A stretch of 64,000 nt of DNA from Drosophila persimilis (taxonomy: Eukaryota; Arthropoda; Insecta; Diptera; Drosophilidae): NCBI RefSeq assembly GCF_003286085.1, contig NW_020825313.1, forward strand, positions 4,960,001 through 5,024,000. Reading direction: 5' to 3'. The notes beneath the pieces were generated by a model. That model ran no database searches. It saw only the letters and a list, made by a program, of their open reading frames with translations, and was not told where the DNA came from. Each line of letters starts with the position of its first letter. Position 1 is the first letter of the stretch. Shown here in pieces: positions 44,641-54,924 of this stretch. The position numbers were made by a program, and so were the translations under genes.

Positions 44641-44947
44641 TGAAATTTTAAAATAGTTTTTCTAAATAACGATACCGAAACAACTTGGGTGACTGCAATT
44701 TTTTATTTTAATACGATGAAAGAAAAGGGGTGCGTGCGTTCGATTTCATGGATTTTTCTCGACTCCTTTCATATATTAAAACAATTTCTTCTGTGCCTAC
44801 CTTACCTACGGTGGCAAAGCGGTGCGAATTCGCCAAGAGCGAGAGAGCGAGCTTTTATTGCGCTCCCGCTTTGCCCTAGCCTAACTTACACTAGACTTCA
44901 TGAAATACTATCCTAATAACAATTATTATTATCCAAATGGCGCTACA
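44641..44947 (-). repeat. 3' LTR, BEL family 2 copy 1
   Basis: On the minus strand it runs TGTAGCGCCATTTGG ... AAAATTTCA. It is identical to 51189-51495 except one base near 44651. Confidence 0.92.
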
Positions 44948-44974
44948 CCGGCCCCGTTGAAGGCCTGGAAGGCT

Positions 44975-47900
44975 TCAAACCATTGGCAGAAGCGCCAATT
45001 TGTGTATTGGCCTCCTGAACGTGGCTCCGCTGCTCGTCCTTAGCTCGACCACTCTGACCCTTCCGTCCTGCCCGGCGGTTGTTCCGACCACCCTTCCGAG
45101 GAGCCACTGTTGAGGGGGCAGGTTGTCCTCGGCGACGATTACGAGGTCGCCTTCCTTTATGTTGGGCTCCTCCTGGTGCCACTTGCATCTTATTTGCAAT
45201 CCCAGCACATACTCCCGGGACCATCGCTGCCAGAACATTTGCCTGGCTGACGAGACAAGCCGCCATCGCTTTAAGCAGCTCAGACCCTCCTGGTCCGGGG
45301 TCCTGGGTGCTGGGGGTGCGATGAGCGGCCCGCCTGTCAGTAGGTGCCCGGGAGTCAGCGCGTCTCCGTCGCTTGGGTCTGGGCTTAGGGGTCCTAGCGG
45401 GCGCGAGTTGAGTACCGCCTCGATCCCGACCAGCACGGTCTCCAGCTCCTCTGCGGTGAGGAGAGCGCTTCCGACTGCCCGTAGGAGTAGGCCCTTGGCA
45501 GACTTCACACCGGCCTCCCAAAGTCCGCCCATGTGCGGTGCTCGAGGCGGTATGAAGGCAAACTCGCACCCGCTTCTTGACGCAAATTCGCGTATCGCGT
45601 CCGCTTCCGCCTCTATCTTCCTCCGCAGTTCGCTGAAGTGGCGACTTGCTCCGACGAAATTTGTCGCGTTGTCGCAGTTCACGCGTTCCGGGCATCCTCG
45701 ACGACCGACGAACCTTTGGAATGCCAACAAAAAGGAATTAGTCGTCAAATCGGAGACAATTTCTAAATGAACCGCCTTGGACGCAAAACAGACAAATAAC
45801 GCTATGTAGGACTTATAAGGGGGCCTTCCACGAATTTTCAGAGTCGTATAGACTGGGCCACAAAAATCAACGCCACATACTGAAAATGGGCGGAGAGCAC
45901 GGAGCCGGTCTGCGGGTAAGTTGCCCATCATTTGGGTCTGGAGTAGAGGCTTGCATTTAAAGCAACGAATACACGACCTAACTGTCGCCCTGCAGACCGC
46001 CTGAGCATTAACTATCCAAATGCGCTGTCTAAGGATACTCACGAGTGCTCGTGGGCCGGCATGAAAATTCGTTTGATGCAGATAGCGAACGTATGTCTGC
46101 ACAAACTGCGAGCGTTTTGTCAATAACAAGGGAAACTTGGCATTATATGACATAGGAGCGTTAACTAGTCGCCCCCCAACTCGCAACAACGAAAAAGAGC
46201 ACCATGTCCCAGCCTCTTCATGGATGAAGGGATTCAAGCGCTGAAGACTGGGGCCTAACTTGGAGCCTTTACGAACCCTTTCAATATCTTCTTGAGACTC
46301 ATTTTTCTGTGTTATTTCGACTATTTTTAGAAACGCCTCGTCGTATTCTACGGATGACGGAATTTTTCCAAAGTTGAGACTTTTGTCTTTGCATTTTCGG
46401 ATGAAGCGGAACACGAAAACGAACACTCTTAGCAGTTTGAGGTGTGACGAGTATCCCTCGATTACATCCACTAAGTAATTTGGCTTGGCCGCGACGGTCA
46501 GTCCGACCGATTTCTTCCGACTTTCCATCTGTATCTCTTCTTCGGAAAGCTCGAAGTGTGGATTTCTGGGCCAGCTCTCTTCTTCAAGCTTTAAGAACTC
46601 TGGTCCACCAAACCAGATCGACTGCACGATTTCCTCTACGTCACAACCTCTCGAAACTATGTCTGCTGGGTTCTGTTTTGTTGGCACATGCCGCCACGTA
46701 GCTTCACTTGACCACTCTTGAATCTCCGCTACTCGGTTCGCAACGAATGTTGACAACGACGAAGGGTGGGATCTGATCCAATGAAGAGTAACTTCTGAAT
46801 CTGACCAGAATATCATTTTATCAATTGGAACCTTGAGCAGTGATTTGATTCGGTGACAAAGGTCTGCTAGAAGGTGAGCGGCACATAACTCAAGCCTTGG
46901 GAGCGTTTTCGTCTTGAGTGGCGCTACTTTCGACTTTGCAGTCAACAAGGAGACCTTGAAACCTTCTGCAGTCTTTCTACGGATATAGACGCAGGCTCCA
47001 TAAGCTCTCATGGATGCGTCGGCAAAGGCATGTACTTGAATCGGTGACATGGGATCAGTATGCACAAATCGAGGTATGGTAATCTTCTCCAACTGACCCA
47101 AGGATTCTTTTAATAAGTTCCATGCTGTTTCCAAGTTCATTGGAATTGACTCATCCCAATCTAGCTTGTTGAGCCAAAGCTCCTGCAGTAGGATCTTTCC
47201 CTTAATTACTAAAGGACTTAACAAGCCAAGGGGGTCAAACAGCTTTGATGTCACCGATAAGATGTTCCGTTTTGTCGCTCGGAGACCCATAACTGACGTG
47301 TCAATTTGGAACTTAAAGACGTCTTCGTGTGGCAGCCACGATATTCCTAACGCCTTAGTTGACTCTGAGTCCGAGATCGTTATCGGTTTAACTGTGCTCT
47401 CGGATGCGGTGACCTCAGGTGAGTTCGAAAACCATTTAGTCAATTCAAACCCAGCGGTTTGAAGAACCTGAGCCACATCAGACTTAATTGTCTTTAACTC
47501 CTCTACGCAACCAGCACCAGTCAACATGTCATCGACATAGAAGTCGGAGTCAATAACTTCAGCAGCTTTAGGGAATGAGAGTTTTGCAGACTCACTCAAC
47601 CTCTAACCTCTTCTCCACACTATGAGCTGGAATTGTCTATCCGCATCAGCGACCCAGACTTGGCGATACATCTTCTTGACATCGGCTGTCAAGGCGTACC
47701 TGTGTAGTCTGAATCGGAGCAATGTCGAATACAGCTCATCCTGTATCGTAGGACCTACCATCAATATGTCGTTCAAGGCCACCTGAGAGGACGTTTTACA
47801 AGACGCATCGAAAACGACGCGGAGCTTGGTCGACGTGCTTTGAGGCCTCAACACACACTGATGTGGAATGAAATAATGTGGAGTTTTGGGGATTGTGTTG

Positions 47901-50041
47901 TCTGTGGTAGACATGTGACCCAAGGAGAGGTACTCTTCCATGAACTCCAAGTACATTTTCTGCAACTCGGGGTCACGAGACAATCTTTTTTCAAGCGATA
48001 AAAACCGCCGTTTAGCCACTTCAAAGGAGTTGCCTAAGATACTGGGATCTGATTTGAACGGCAGTCTTACTTCAAACCGACCTGAAGGCACGACCTGAGT
48101 AGTCCTTCTATAATGCTTTTCACATAACTTGTGTTCAGGAGATAAAGACTTTTTAGAAGACGGCAATTCTTCCAGTGACCAAAACTTTTGTAATGTATTG
48201 TCGATGTGGATCACTGACTCTTCTCGACAACTCAAACAATTCCTAACTTCTTGGGTGGCAGTCACCTTTGGAGTGTATCTGCCCGACACAATCCAGCCGA
48301 GAAGCGTTTTCTGCAGAGTTGGATAGTCAGGACCTTGTCGAATCTGACCAACAGATAGAAGTTCGAAAAATGTTTCTGCACCTATCAACATATCTATCTT
48401 CTGTGGCTTGAAGAAATATGGGTCTGCAAGTGGTAAGTTCTTCGGGATTTTCCAGTCACTCACGTTAAGTGTCTGATCAGGGTGATACCCCGAAATGGAC
48501 CTTAGAATCCAGAAATCAACCGAAAACTCACTACCAGTAATTTGCGACTTCACCACCGTGTGTATCTTTTTCTTGACTTGTGAATTGGATTCACCAATAC
48601 CAAGCAAGTTGATACACGACTCCTCCCTACGGTAAGCGCTGTGCTAAGTACTCAGTTATAAAATTGGTTTGAGACCCCGAGTCAAGCAGAGCTCGGGCCA
48701 AAACATGTTCACCATTATTTGTTCGGACGCTTACGATCGACGTAGCCAGAATAACTCTATCCATAGCTGTCGTATGGAGAGCATGCGAAGTGGAAGGTTG
48801 ATTCTGATTGGGAGGAGGAGAAGAATTCTCTGGGGGTGATGGAAACGCTAGACTTTTATTCGCCACTGTGTACCTATGCAATAAGGTATGGTGTGAGCAG
48901 CCACACACTCGACACTTCTTAGCTTTGCATCGTACTACAGAGTGGCCTGGCTGCAGACAATTGATGCACAAGGATGCAGTTTTTGCGAATTCGAACCTTT
49001 GCATTACTGCCAGCCGACCAAATGGACTGCAATCTGTCAACAAATGGCCTTTCGCATTGCAGTAGCTGCATTGTTGATTTTTGGTATTCGCGGTGGAACA
49101 CGCGAATGAGCTCCGATTATGCGGCTTGCTTGGCACAGCTTTCTGCTCCTGCTTTGGTTTGTCCGAATTTCCGGCCGAAAGATGCTGATGTCTGCGATTA
49201 AGCAACTTTTCACAGTCCGTCCAAAGTGGCAGTTTGTCATAATCGAGCTGTTCTTCCCATTTCTCTTTGGTCACCGGATCGACTCTGCTCAAGACGAGAT
49301 GAATAATCATCGCATTCGAGATCTTTTTATCATCGCCTATCGACAACAACGAACCATATATGGATGAGGCGGTATCGATAAGGTTCCTTAAGGACGATGT
49401 TGATTGCTGGGTCATTTTGGGAAGATTAAATAGGGCATCAATGTGATTTTTAAAGATCAGACAATCATTATCGTAGACCCGTTTTAAGCTAGCCATTGCT
49501 TTCTCGTAGTTGGTCTCGGTTACTTGGAAAGCCCTAACTGTTCCCAACGCTTCACCGGAGAGACACGAAAGCAAATGGTTGAACTTTTCGATAATTGGAA
49601 TGCTTTGGTCATTGTGAACTAGAGTCTCAAATAAACCTATGAAGTTTTTAAAGTCCGAAAAGTTGCCGCTGAACTGCGGCAGAGCTAACTTCGGAAGGCG
49701 AGCACGAGTTGGGCCACCATAAGCTGGTACTGCCGGTTTTGTCTCATCAGCTGTCTTCAATGCGCAAATGAGAGACATTAATTTTGCCTTTGTGACAATT
49801 GAGAGTTCTTCCAACTCGACTCCAAATTCATCGTCAATGTCTATATCTTCAATCTTCTCTTGAAGTTCGCGTGCCGTGTCAATGCTACGCATCAGCGTTT
49901 CAGTCTGCACTCGAGCTCCGTCAATACCAGCGGAATATCCCCCGCTTCTAAACGGTCCGCTAATAAACGAATGCCTTTGACACGGCAACTGCGCTTTTTC
50001 TTCAGCTCTTCAAGGACGATATTGTTGGCTTTTGAGGTCAT
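44975..50041 (-). pseudogene. BEL family 2 gag-pol, copy 1 (two frameshifts and the family RT lesion)
   Basis: The start is ATG at 50041 (MTSKANNI). Compared with copy 2, one base is missing near 49900 and five bases near 48633. Gag has the capsid-like PKLALPQFSGNFSDFKNF and zinc knuckles CSYCNAKGHLLTDC and CINCLQPGHSVVRC. Protease has ARALLDSGSQTNFIT. RT has LRVVFDASCKTSS and TADVKKMYRQVW, then a TAG at 47600-47602, and resumes before FYVDDMLTG without the TVTYG-type block. RNase H (HAFADASMRAYGACVYI) and a full integrase follow, with CIRCFKCKP, GVDFCGP, CDNATNFVGA and GGLWEAGVKSAK. Confidence 0.88.
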
Positions 50042-51170
50042 ATTGATTCTCAATACAAGCAACTGAAGGCGAAAGATCGTTTCTAATAATCGTATTTAAT
50101 GCCGAGGCACTCAATGAAATAATGGGTAATTGTACCCAAACGAGGTGAAAAACCAATATACCCGAAAAATTTAGGGTAGAGCGTCGCTTGGCTGGCGCGT
50201 ACACGAAAACCACACAAAAATAGCAACGAACTGCACTGGTGACAAGCGAAAACGAAAAATTTCACCGCTGCAGTTCTGAAGAATGGATGTTGTGTATACG
50301 TATGCACCGACAACGATCGACGCTAAATTGATTTGCGAGGCACGACTTTGTCTTAATTGAAAGTTGGATCCTACTGAACCAAACGAATATACCCGACGAA
50401 AACAGGGTAGCGCGTCACTTGGTGTTTGGTTTGGATCAAGAGCGCCAAACAAAAGAACAATGATAGCAATGATTAGCAACGGTGAAGAGCGAAAGCAAGA
50501 CGAAAACATTCACCGCTGCAGCTGAGTATTGGTATGCGTGCTTGGCCAACGACCCAACTATACATATATTTGACACAACGAAAACGAGAAAGGGGAAAGG
50601 GGTGACAGCGATTGCAGTTAAAATGAGTTATATGTGTAGTTATTGCGTCCAAGAGGGTTAGATGTACATATGTATATTTGTATTAATATATATGCTCAAC
50701 TCTAACTACAGCATGCAATCTAGCTCTACTATGTCATACGTATGTGCCAAGAATTGAAAGCGAGGTGCAATTGTTTCAGCACAAGACAATAATTGCGAGT
50801 TTTTAATCTTTTCGTCTTCACTCGAGCTTTCAATTTTTTGCACAAATACCTCTTGGGAAGATAGGAAATTCCAGGTGCTGTACTCTCCTCTTCTTATACT
50901 GGATGCTCCACTTGGATCTTCTTGGGTAGATGGTATATGTGTCTCCTTTTGTATATAGCTGCAGACAGGGTATTGCACGACCGACGCTGTGATTTTTAGT
51001 TTTGTTTGTTTAATTATTTGCACACACGTCACGGTCAATTTGGCAATTTAGCTGCAGCACATATGCATGTACATGTATGTATGTATAATAGATTTTGGCT
51101 ATTTATCTTTTCTCCACTGTGTCACTGTCACTTTTTGCCTTCCACTTGAATTAATACGTTTAAATTGCAA
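50042..51170 (-). repeat. Leader region of BEL family 2 copy 1 with imperfect direct repeats
   Basis: Two similar units (about 50150-50370 and 50385-50560) share AATATACCCG, AGGGTAG and GCGTC plus CTTGG, and later TTCACCGCTGCAG. The leader is non-coding and lies between the 5' LTR and gag. The same arrangement occurs in copy 2 at about 57480-57840. Confidence 0.6.
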
Positions 51171-51188
51171 GTCCGCCCGGGGGCGCCA
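51171..51188 (-). other. Primer-binding site, BEL family 2 copy 1
   Basis: TGGCGCCCCCGGGCGGAC on the minus strand directly follows the 5' LTR. It has the expected TGG start. The tRNA is not identified. Confidence 0.65.
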
Positions 51189-51495
51189 TGAAATTTTAGA
51201 ATAGTTTTTCTAAATAACGATACCGAAACAACTTGGGTGACTGCAATTTTTTATTTTAATACGATGAAAGAAAAGGGGTGCGTGCGTTCGATTTCATGGA
51301 TTTTTCTCGACTCCTTTCATATATTAAAACAATTTCTTCTGTGCCTACCTTACCTACGGTGGCAAAGCGGTGCGAATTCGCCAAGAGCGAGAGAGCGAGC
51401 TTTTATTGCGCTCCCGCTTTGCCCTAGCCTAACTTACACTAGACTTCATGAAATACTATCCTAATAACAATTATTATTATCCAAATGGCGCTACA
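51189..51495 (-). repeat. 5' LTR, BEL family 2 copy 1
   Basis: Partner of 44641-44947, 307 bp, TG...CA ends. Confidence 0.92.
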
Positions 51496-51500
51496 CTCGT
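51496..51500. repeat. Target-site duplication CTCGT, right
   Basis: Matches 44636-44640. Confidence 0.88.
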
Positions 51501-51905
51501 CTTTAACCGGCTCCCCTTGTAGTCCTAATGTTTTGACGGATTCATTCTCCTCAATGGTTAATACTTTATTTTCTTGGTCATCTCTAATGCCTTCTATAAT
51601 TTCTGGGATATTTGTTATCCACTTTCTTAAGCTAAGCCCAACCTTATTAAACTCCCGGGTAACTTCCTTTACATGCTTTTAAGCATCCAGTATCGTGTCG
51701 GCATCTGTCATCAGGTCGTCCATATAAAATTCATTCATTAAGATTTCCCTAATTGCTCGATTTTTGCAATTATCTGATATTGCAACAAGCACCCTGGTTG
51801 CTAGGTAGGGTGCTGAAGCTGTACCGTACGTAACGGTTGTAAGTTTATAATATTTTAACTTTTCGTATGGGTTATCTCTCTAAATTATATGCAAATATTG
51901 TTGAT
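51501..51905 (-). pseudogene. pol: Roo-like pol, RT (segment 3 of 3)
   Basis: Read on the minus strand this gives IIWRDNPYEKLKYYKLTTVT then GTASAPYLATRVL, the catalytic FYMDDLMTDADT, a nonsense codon near 51680, and VGLSLRKWITNIPE, ending VKTLGLQGEPVKDE at the TSD. It contains the RT block that BEL family 2 lacks. Homology ends near 51905 at a CR1-type element, and no earlier part of pol, gag or 5' LTR follows. Confidence 0.85.
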
Positions 51906-52726
51906 CGTCTTTTTATTTATCTATTTATTAATTAACAAATTATCTGTTAATAATGGTACTTAGTTACTAAAGGCGGAAAAAGATAAGTTAAAAGTTAGCT
52001 AAATTTAAATGATTATAAATATTGCATGCAATTAGTTTAAGAGACAGTTCAGGGGATAGGGTTTGACAGAGGGAGTTATAATTATGGCATAAAACCCTAA
52101 AAGGTTCATGATCAGCATCAGATGATCAGACCTACATATGGGTAGACGGATAGGCCTAAAAGTACGGGTAGGTCTAGATGGAACGGCCAAGTCAATCTGA
52201 CCCAAGAGAGCTTGTGCACGAACATTACGCCATTGCATATTCTGCGATGGTGCAACGACGGCAGGTCAATAAGATTTAGCCTAGACCGGTAGGGTGGCAA
52301 GATTCTACCCGAGTCCCAGTTAAAGTTCCGAAGGGCAAAAATTAAAAATTTCTTTTGCACGGATTCAATAACAGCTGCTGCTCTTTATACTGCGGGCTCC
52401 ACACACAAGAAGAACAAGAAGAACAACACTCCAATATAGGACGTACTAACGAGATGTACAGTTTTTTCGTAACGTACGGGTCGTCAAACTCCTTGGACCA
52501 ACGCTTGATGAACGCTAAAACACCCTTAGCTTTATTTACAGTTGCAGCTATATGGCTGTTAAAACACATCTTATGATCAAAAAGGACTCCGAGGTCATTT
52601 AAACTCGAAATTCGCTCAAGAACATGATTTCCTAGAACATATAGGACAAAATGTGGAGCACGACGGTAAAATGTCATAAGTTTGCATTTGGAAAGGTTCA
52701 GAAAAAGAAGATTAGTTGAACACCAC
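51906..52726 (-). mobile_element. CR1/jockey-type non-LTR element, 3' part of ORF2
   Basis: Frames 52342-52726 and 52118-52360 read as the RT end: KCKLMTFYRRAPHF, LNDLGVLFDHKMCFNSHI, FIKRWSKEFDDPYVTKKLYI, SLVRPILE, CVWSPQYKE, FLIFALRNFNWD. It is similar in order to the fragment at 61085-61813. A Cys/Ser-rich stretch in the middle (SSCSSC) is a small tandem expansion. The low-coordinate end (AATAAATAGATAAATAAAA on the minus strand) may be the element's 3' tail. Its upstream part is cut off by the LTR at 52727. Confidence 0.75.
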
Positions 52727-53034
52727 TGAAATTTTAGAATAGTTTTTCTAAATAACAATACCGATTTTGGGTGACTGCAATTTTTTTTTTATTTTAATAC
52801 GACGAAAGAAAAGGGGTGCGTGCGTTCGAATTCAGGGGTTTTTCTCGACTTCTTTCTATATATTCAAACAATTTCTTCTAAGCCTACCTTACCTACGGTG
52901 GCAAAGCGGGGCGAATTCGCCAAGAGCGAGAGAACGAGCTTTTCTTGCGCTCCCGCTTTGCCCTAGCCTAACTTACACTAGACTTCATGAAATACTATCC
53001 TAATAACAATTATTAATATTCAAATGACGCTACA
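52727..53034 (-). repeat. 3' LTR, BEL family 2 copy 2
   Basis: 308 bp, similar to the copy 1 LTRs but with more differences, for example loss of about nine bases near 52756 and a longer T run near 52786. It is older than, or from a different subfamily to, copy 1. Confidence 0.88.
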
Positions 53035-53061
53035 CCGGCCCCGTTGAAGGCCTGGAAGGCT

Positions 53062-54921
53062 TCAAACCATTGGCAGAAGCGCCAATTTGTGTATCGGCCT
53101 CCTGAACGTGGCTCCGCTGCTCGTCCTTAGCTCGACCACTCTGACCCTTCCGTCCTGCCCGGCGGTTGTTCCGACCACCCTTCCTAGGAGCCACTGTTGA
53201 GGGGGCAGGTTGTCCTCGGCGACGATTACTAGGTCGCCTTCCTTTATGTTTGGCTCCTCCTGGTGCCACTTGCAGCATTTAAAGCAACGAATACACGACC
53301 TAACTGTCGCCCTGCAGACCGCCTGAGCATTCACTATCCAAATGCGCTGTCTAAGGATACTCACGAGTGCTCGTGGGCCGGCATGAAAATTCGTTTGATG
53401 CAGATAGCGAACGTATGTCTGCACAAACTGCGAGCGTTTTGTCAATAAAAAAGGAAACTTGGCATTATATGACATAGGAGCGTTAACTAGTCGCCCCCCA
53501 ACTCGCAACAACGAAAAAGAGCACCATGTCCCAGCCTCTTCATGGATGAAGGGATTCAAGCGCTGAAGACTGGGGCCTAACTTGGTGCCTTTACGAACCC
53601 TTTCAATATCTTCTTGAGACTCATTTTTCTGTGTTATTTCGACTATTTTTAGAAACGCCTCGTCGTATTCTACGGATGACGGAATTTTTCCAAAGTTGAG
53701 ACTTTTGTCTTTGCATTTTCGGATGAAGCGGAACACGAAAACGAACACTCTTAGCAGTTTAAGGTGTGACGAGTATCCCTCGATTACATCCACTAAGTAA
53801 TTTGGCTTGGCCGCGACGGTCAGTCCGACCGATTTCTTCCGACTTTCCATCTGGATCTCTTCTTCGGAAAGCTCGAAGTGTGGATTTCTGGGCCAGCTCT
53901 CTTCTTCAAACTTTAAGAACTCTGGTCCTCCAAACCAGATCGACTGCACGATTTCCTCTACGTCACAACCTCTCGAAACTATGTCTGCTGGGTTCTGTTT
54001 TGTTGGCACATGCCGCCACGTAGCTTCACTTGACCACTCTTGAATCTCCGCTACTCGGTTCGCAACGAATGTTGACAACGACGAAGGGTGGGATCTGATC
54101 CAATGAAGAGTAACTTCTGAATCTGACCAGAATATCATTTTATCAATTGGAACCTTGAGCAGTGATTTGATTCGGTGACAAAGGTCTGCTAGAAGGTGAG
54201 CGGCACATAACTCAAGCCTTGGGAGCGTTTTCGTCTTGAGTGGCGCTACTTTCGACTTTGCAGTCAACAAGGAGACCTTGAAACCTTCTGCAGTCTTTCT
54301 ACGGATATAGACGCAGGCTCCATAAGCTCTCATGGATGCGTCGGCAAAGGCATGTACTTGAATCGGTGACATGGGATCAGTATGCACAAATCGAGGTATG
54401 GTAATCTTCTCCAACTGACCCAAGGATTCTTTTAATAAGTTCCATGCTGTTTCCAAGTTCATTGGAATTGACTCATCCCAATCTAGCTTGTTGAGCCAAA
54501 GCTCCTGCAGTAGGATCTTTCCCTTAATTACTAAAGGACTTAACAAGCCAAGGGGGTCAAACAGCTTTGATGTCACCGATAAGATGTTCCGTTTTGTCGC
54601 TCGGAGACCCATAACTGACGTGTCAATTTGGAACTTAAAGACGTCTTCGTGTGGCAGCCACGATATTCCTAACGCCTTAGTTGACTCTGAGTCCGAGATC
54701 GTTATCGGTTTAACTGTGCTCTCGGATGCGGTGACCTCAGGTGAGTTCGAAAACCATTTAGTCAATTCAAACCCAGCGGTTTGAAGAACCTGAGCCACAT
54801 CAGACTTAATTGTCTTTAACTCCTCTACGCAACCAGCACCAGTCAACATGTCATCGACATAGAAGTCGGAGTCAATAACTTCAGCAGCTTTAGGGAATGA
54901 GAGTTTTGCAGACTCACTCAA
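53062..54921 (-). pseudogene. pol: BEL family 2 pol 3' part, copy 2 (in-frame integrase deletion)
   Basis: The frame is open for 619 codons. It starts downstream of the family TAG with SESAKLSFPKAAEV and FYVDDMLTGAG, then RNase H (HAFADASMRAYGACVYI, FWSDSEVTLHWI, NPADIVSRG). Integrase begins normally to CIRCFKC and then jumps to CKWHQEEPNIKEGDLVI near 53276. Compared with copy 1 about 255 residues are gone, including all three catalytic acidic residues. The frame is kept. Short TTGCA homology at the two edges in copy 1 suggests template switching or end joining. Confidence 0.88.
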
Positions 54922-54924
54922 CCT

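Larger units (their letters stand above)
44641..51495 (-). mobile_element. BEL/Pao family 2, copy 1 (complete ends, very similar LTRs)
   Basis: The element is 6855 bp on the minus strand, with 307-bp LTRs that differ by one base in my comparison, 5-bp TSDs, a primer-binding site, a repeat-rich leader and one gag-pol region without env. It interrupts the roo-like RT. Nearly identical LTRs point to a recent insertion, yet the coding region already carries a shared RT deletion and two private frameshifts. Confidence 0.92.

Noticed and set aside
44943..45695. Minus-strand Arg/Gly/Pro-rich frame of 250 codons
   Set aside because: It overlaps the integrase frame in another register. Its composition reflects GC-rich codons of the real frame.
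45123..45770. Plus-strand frame of 215 codons
   Set aside because: It is a shadow of the integrase coding region of BEL copy 1 on the minus strand.
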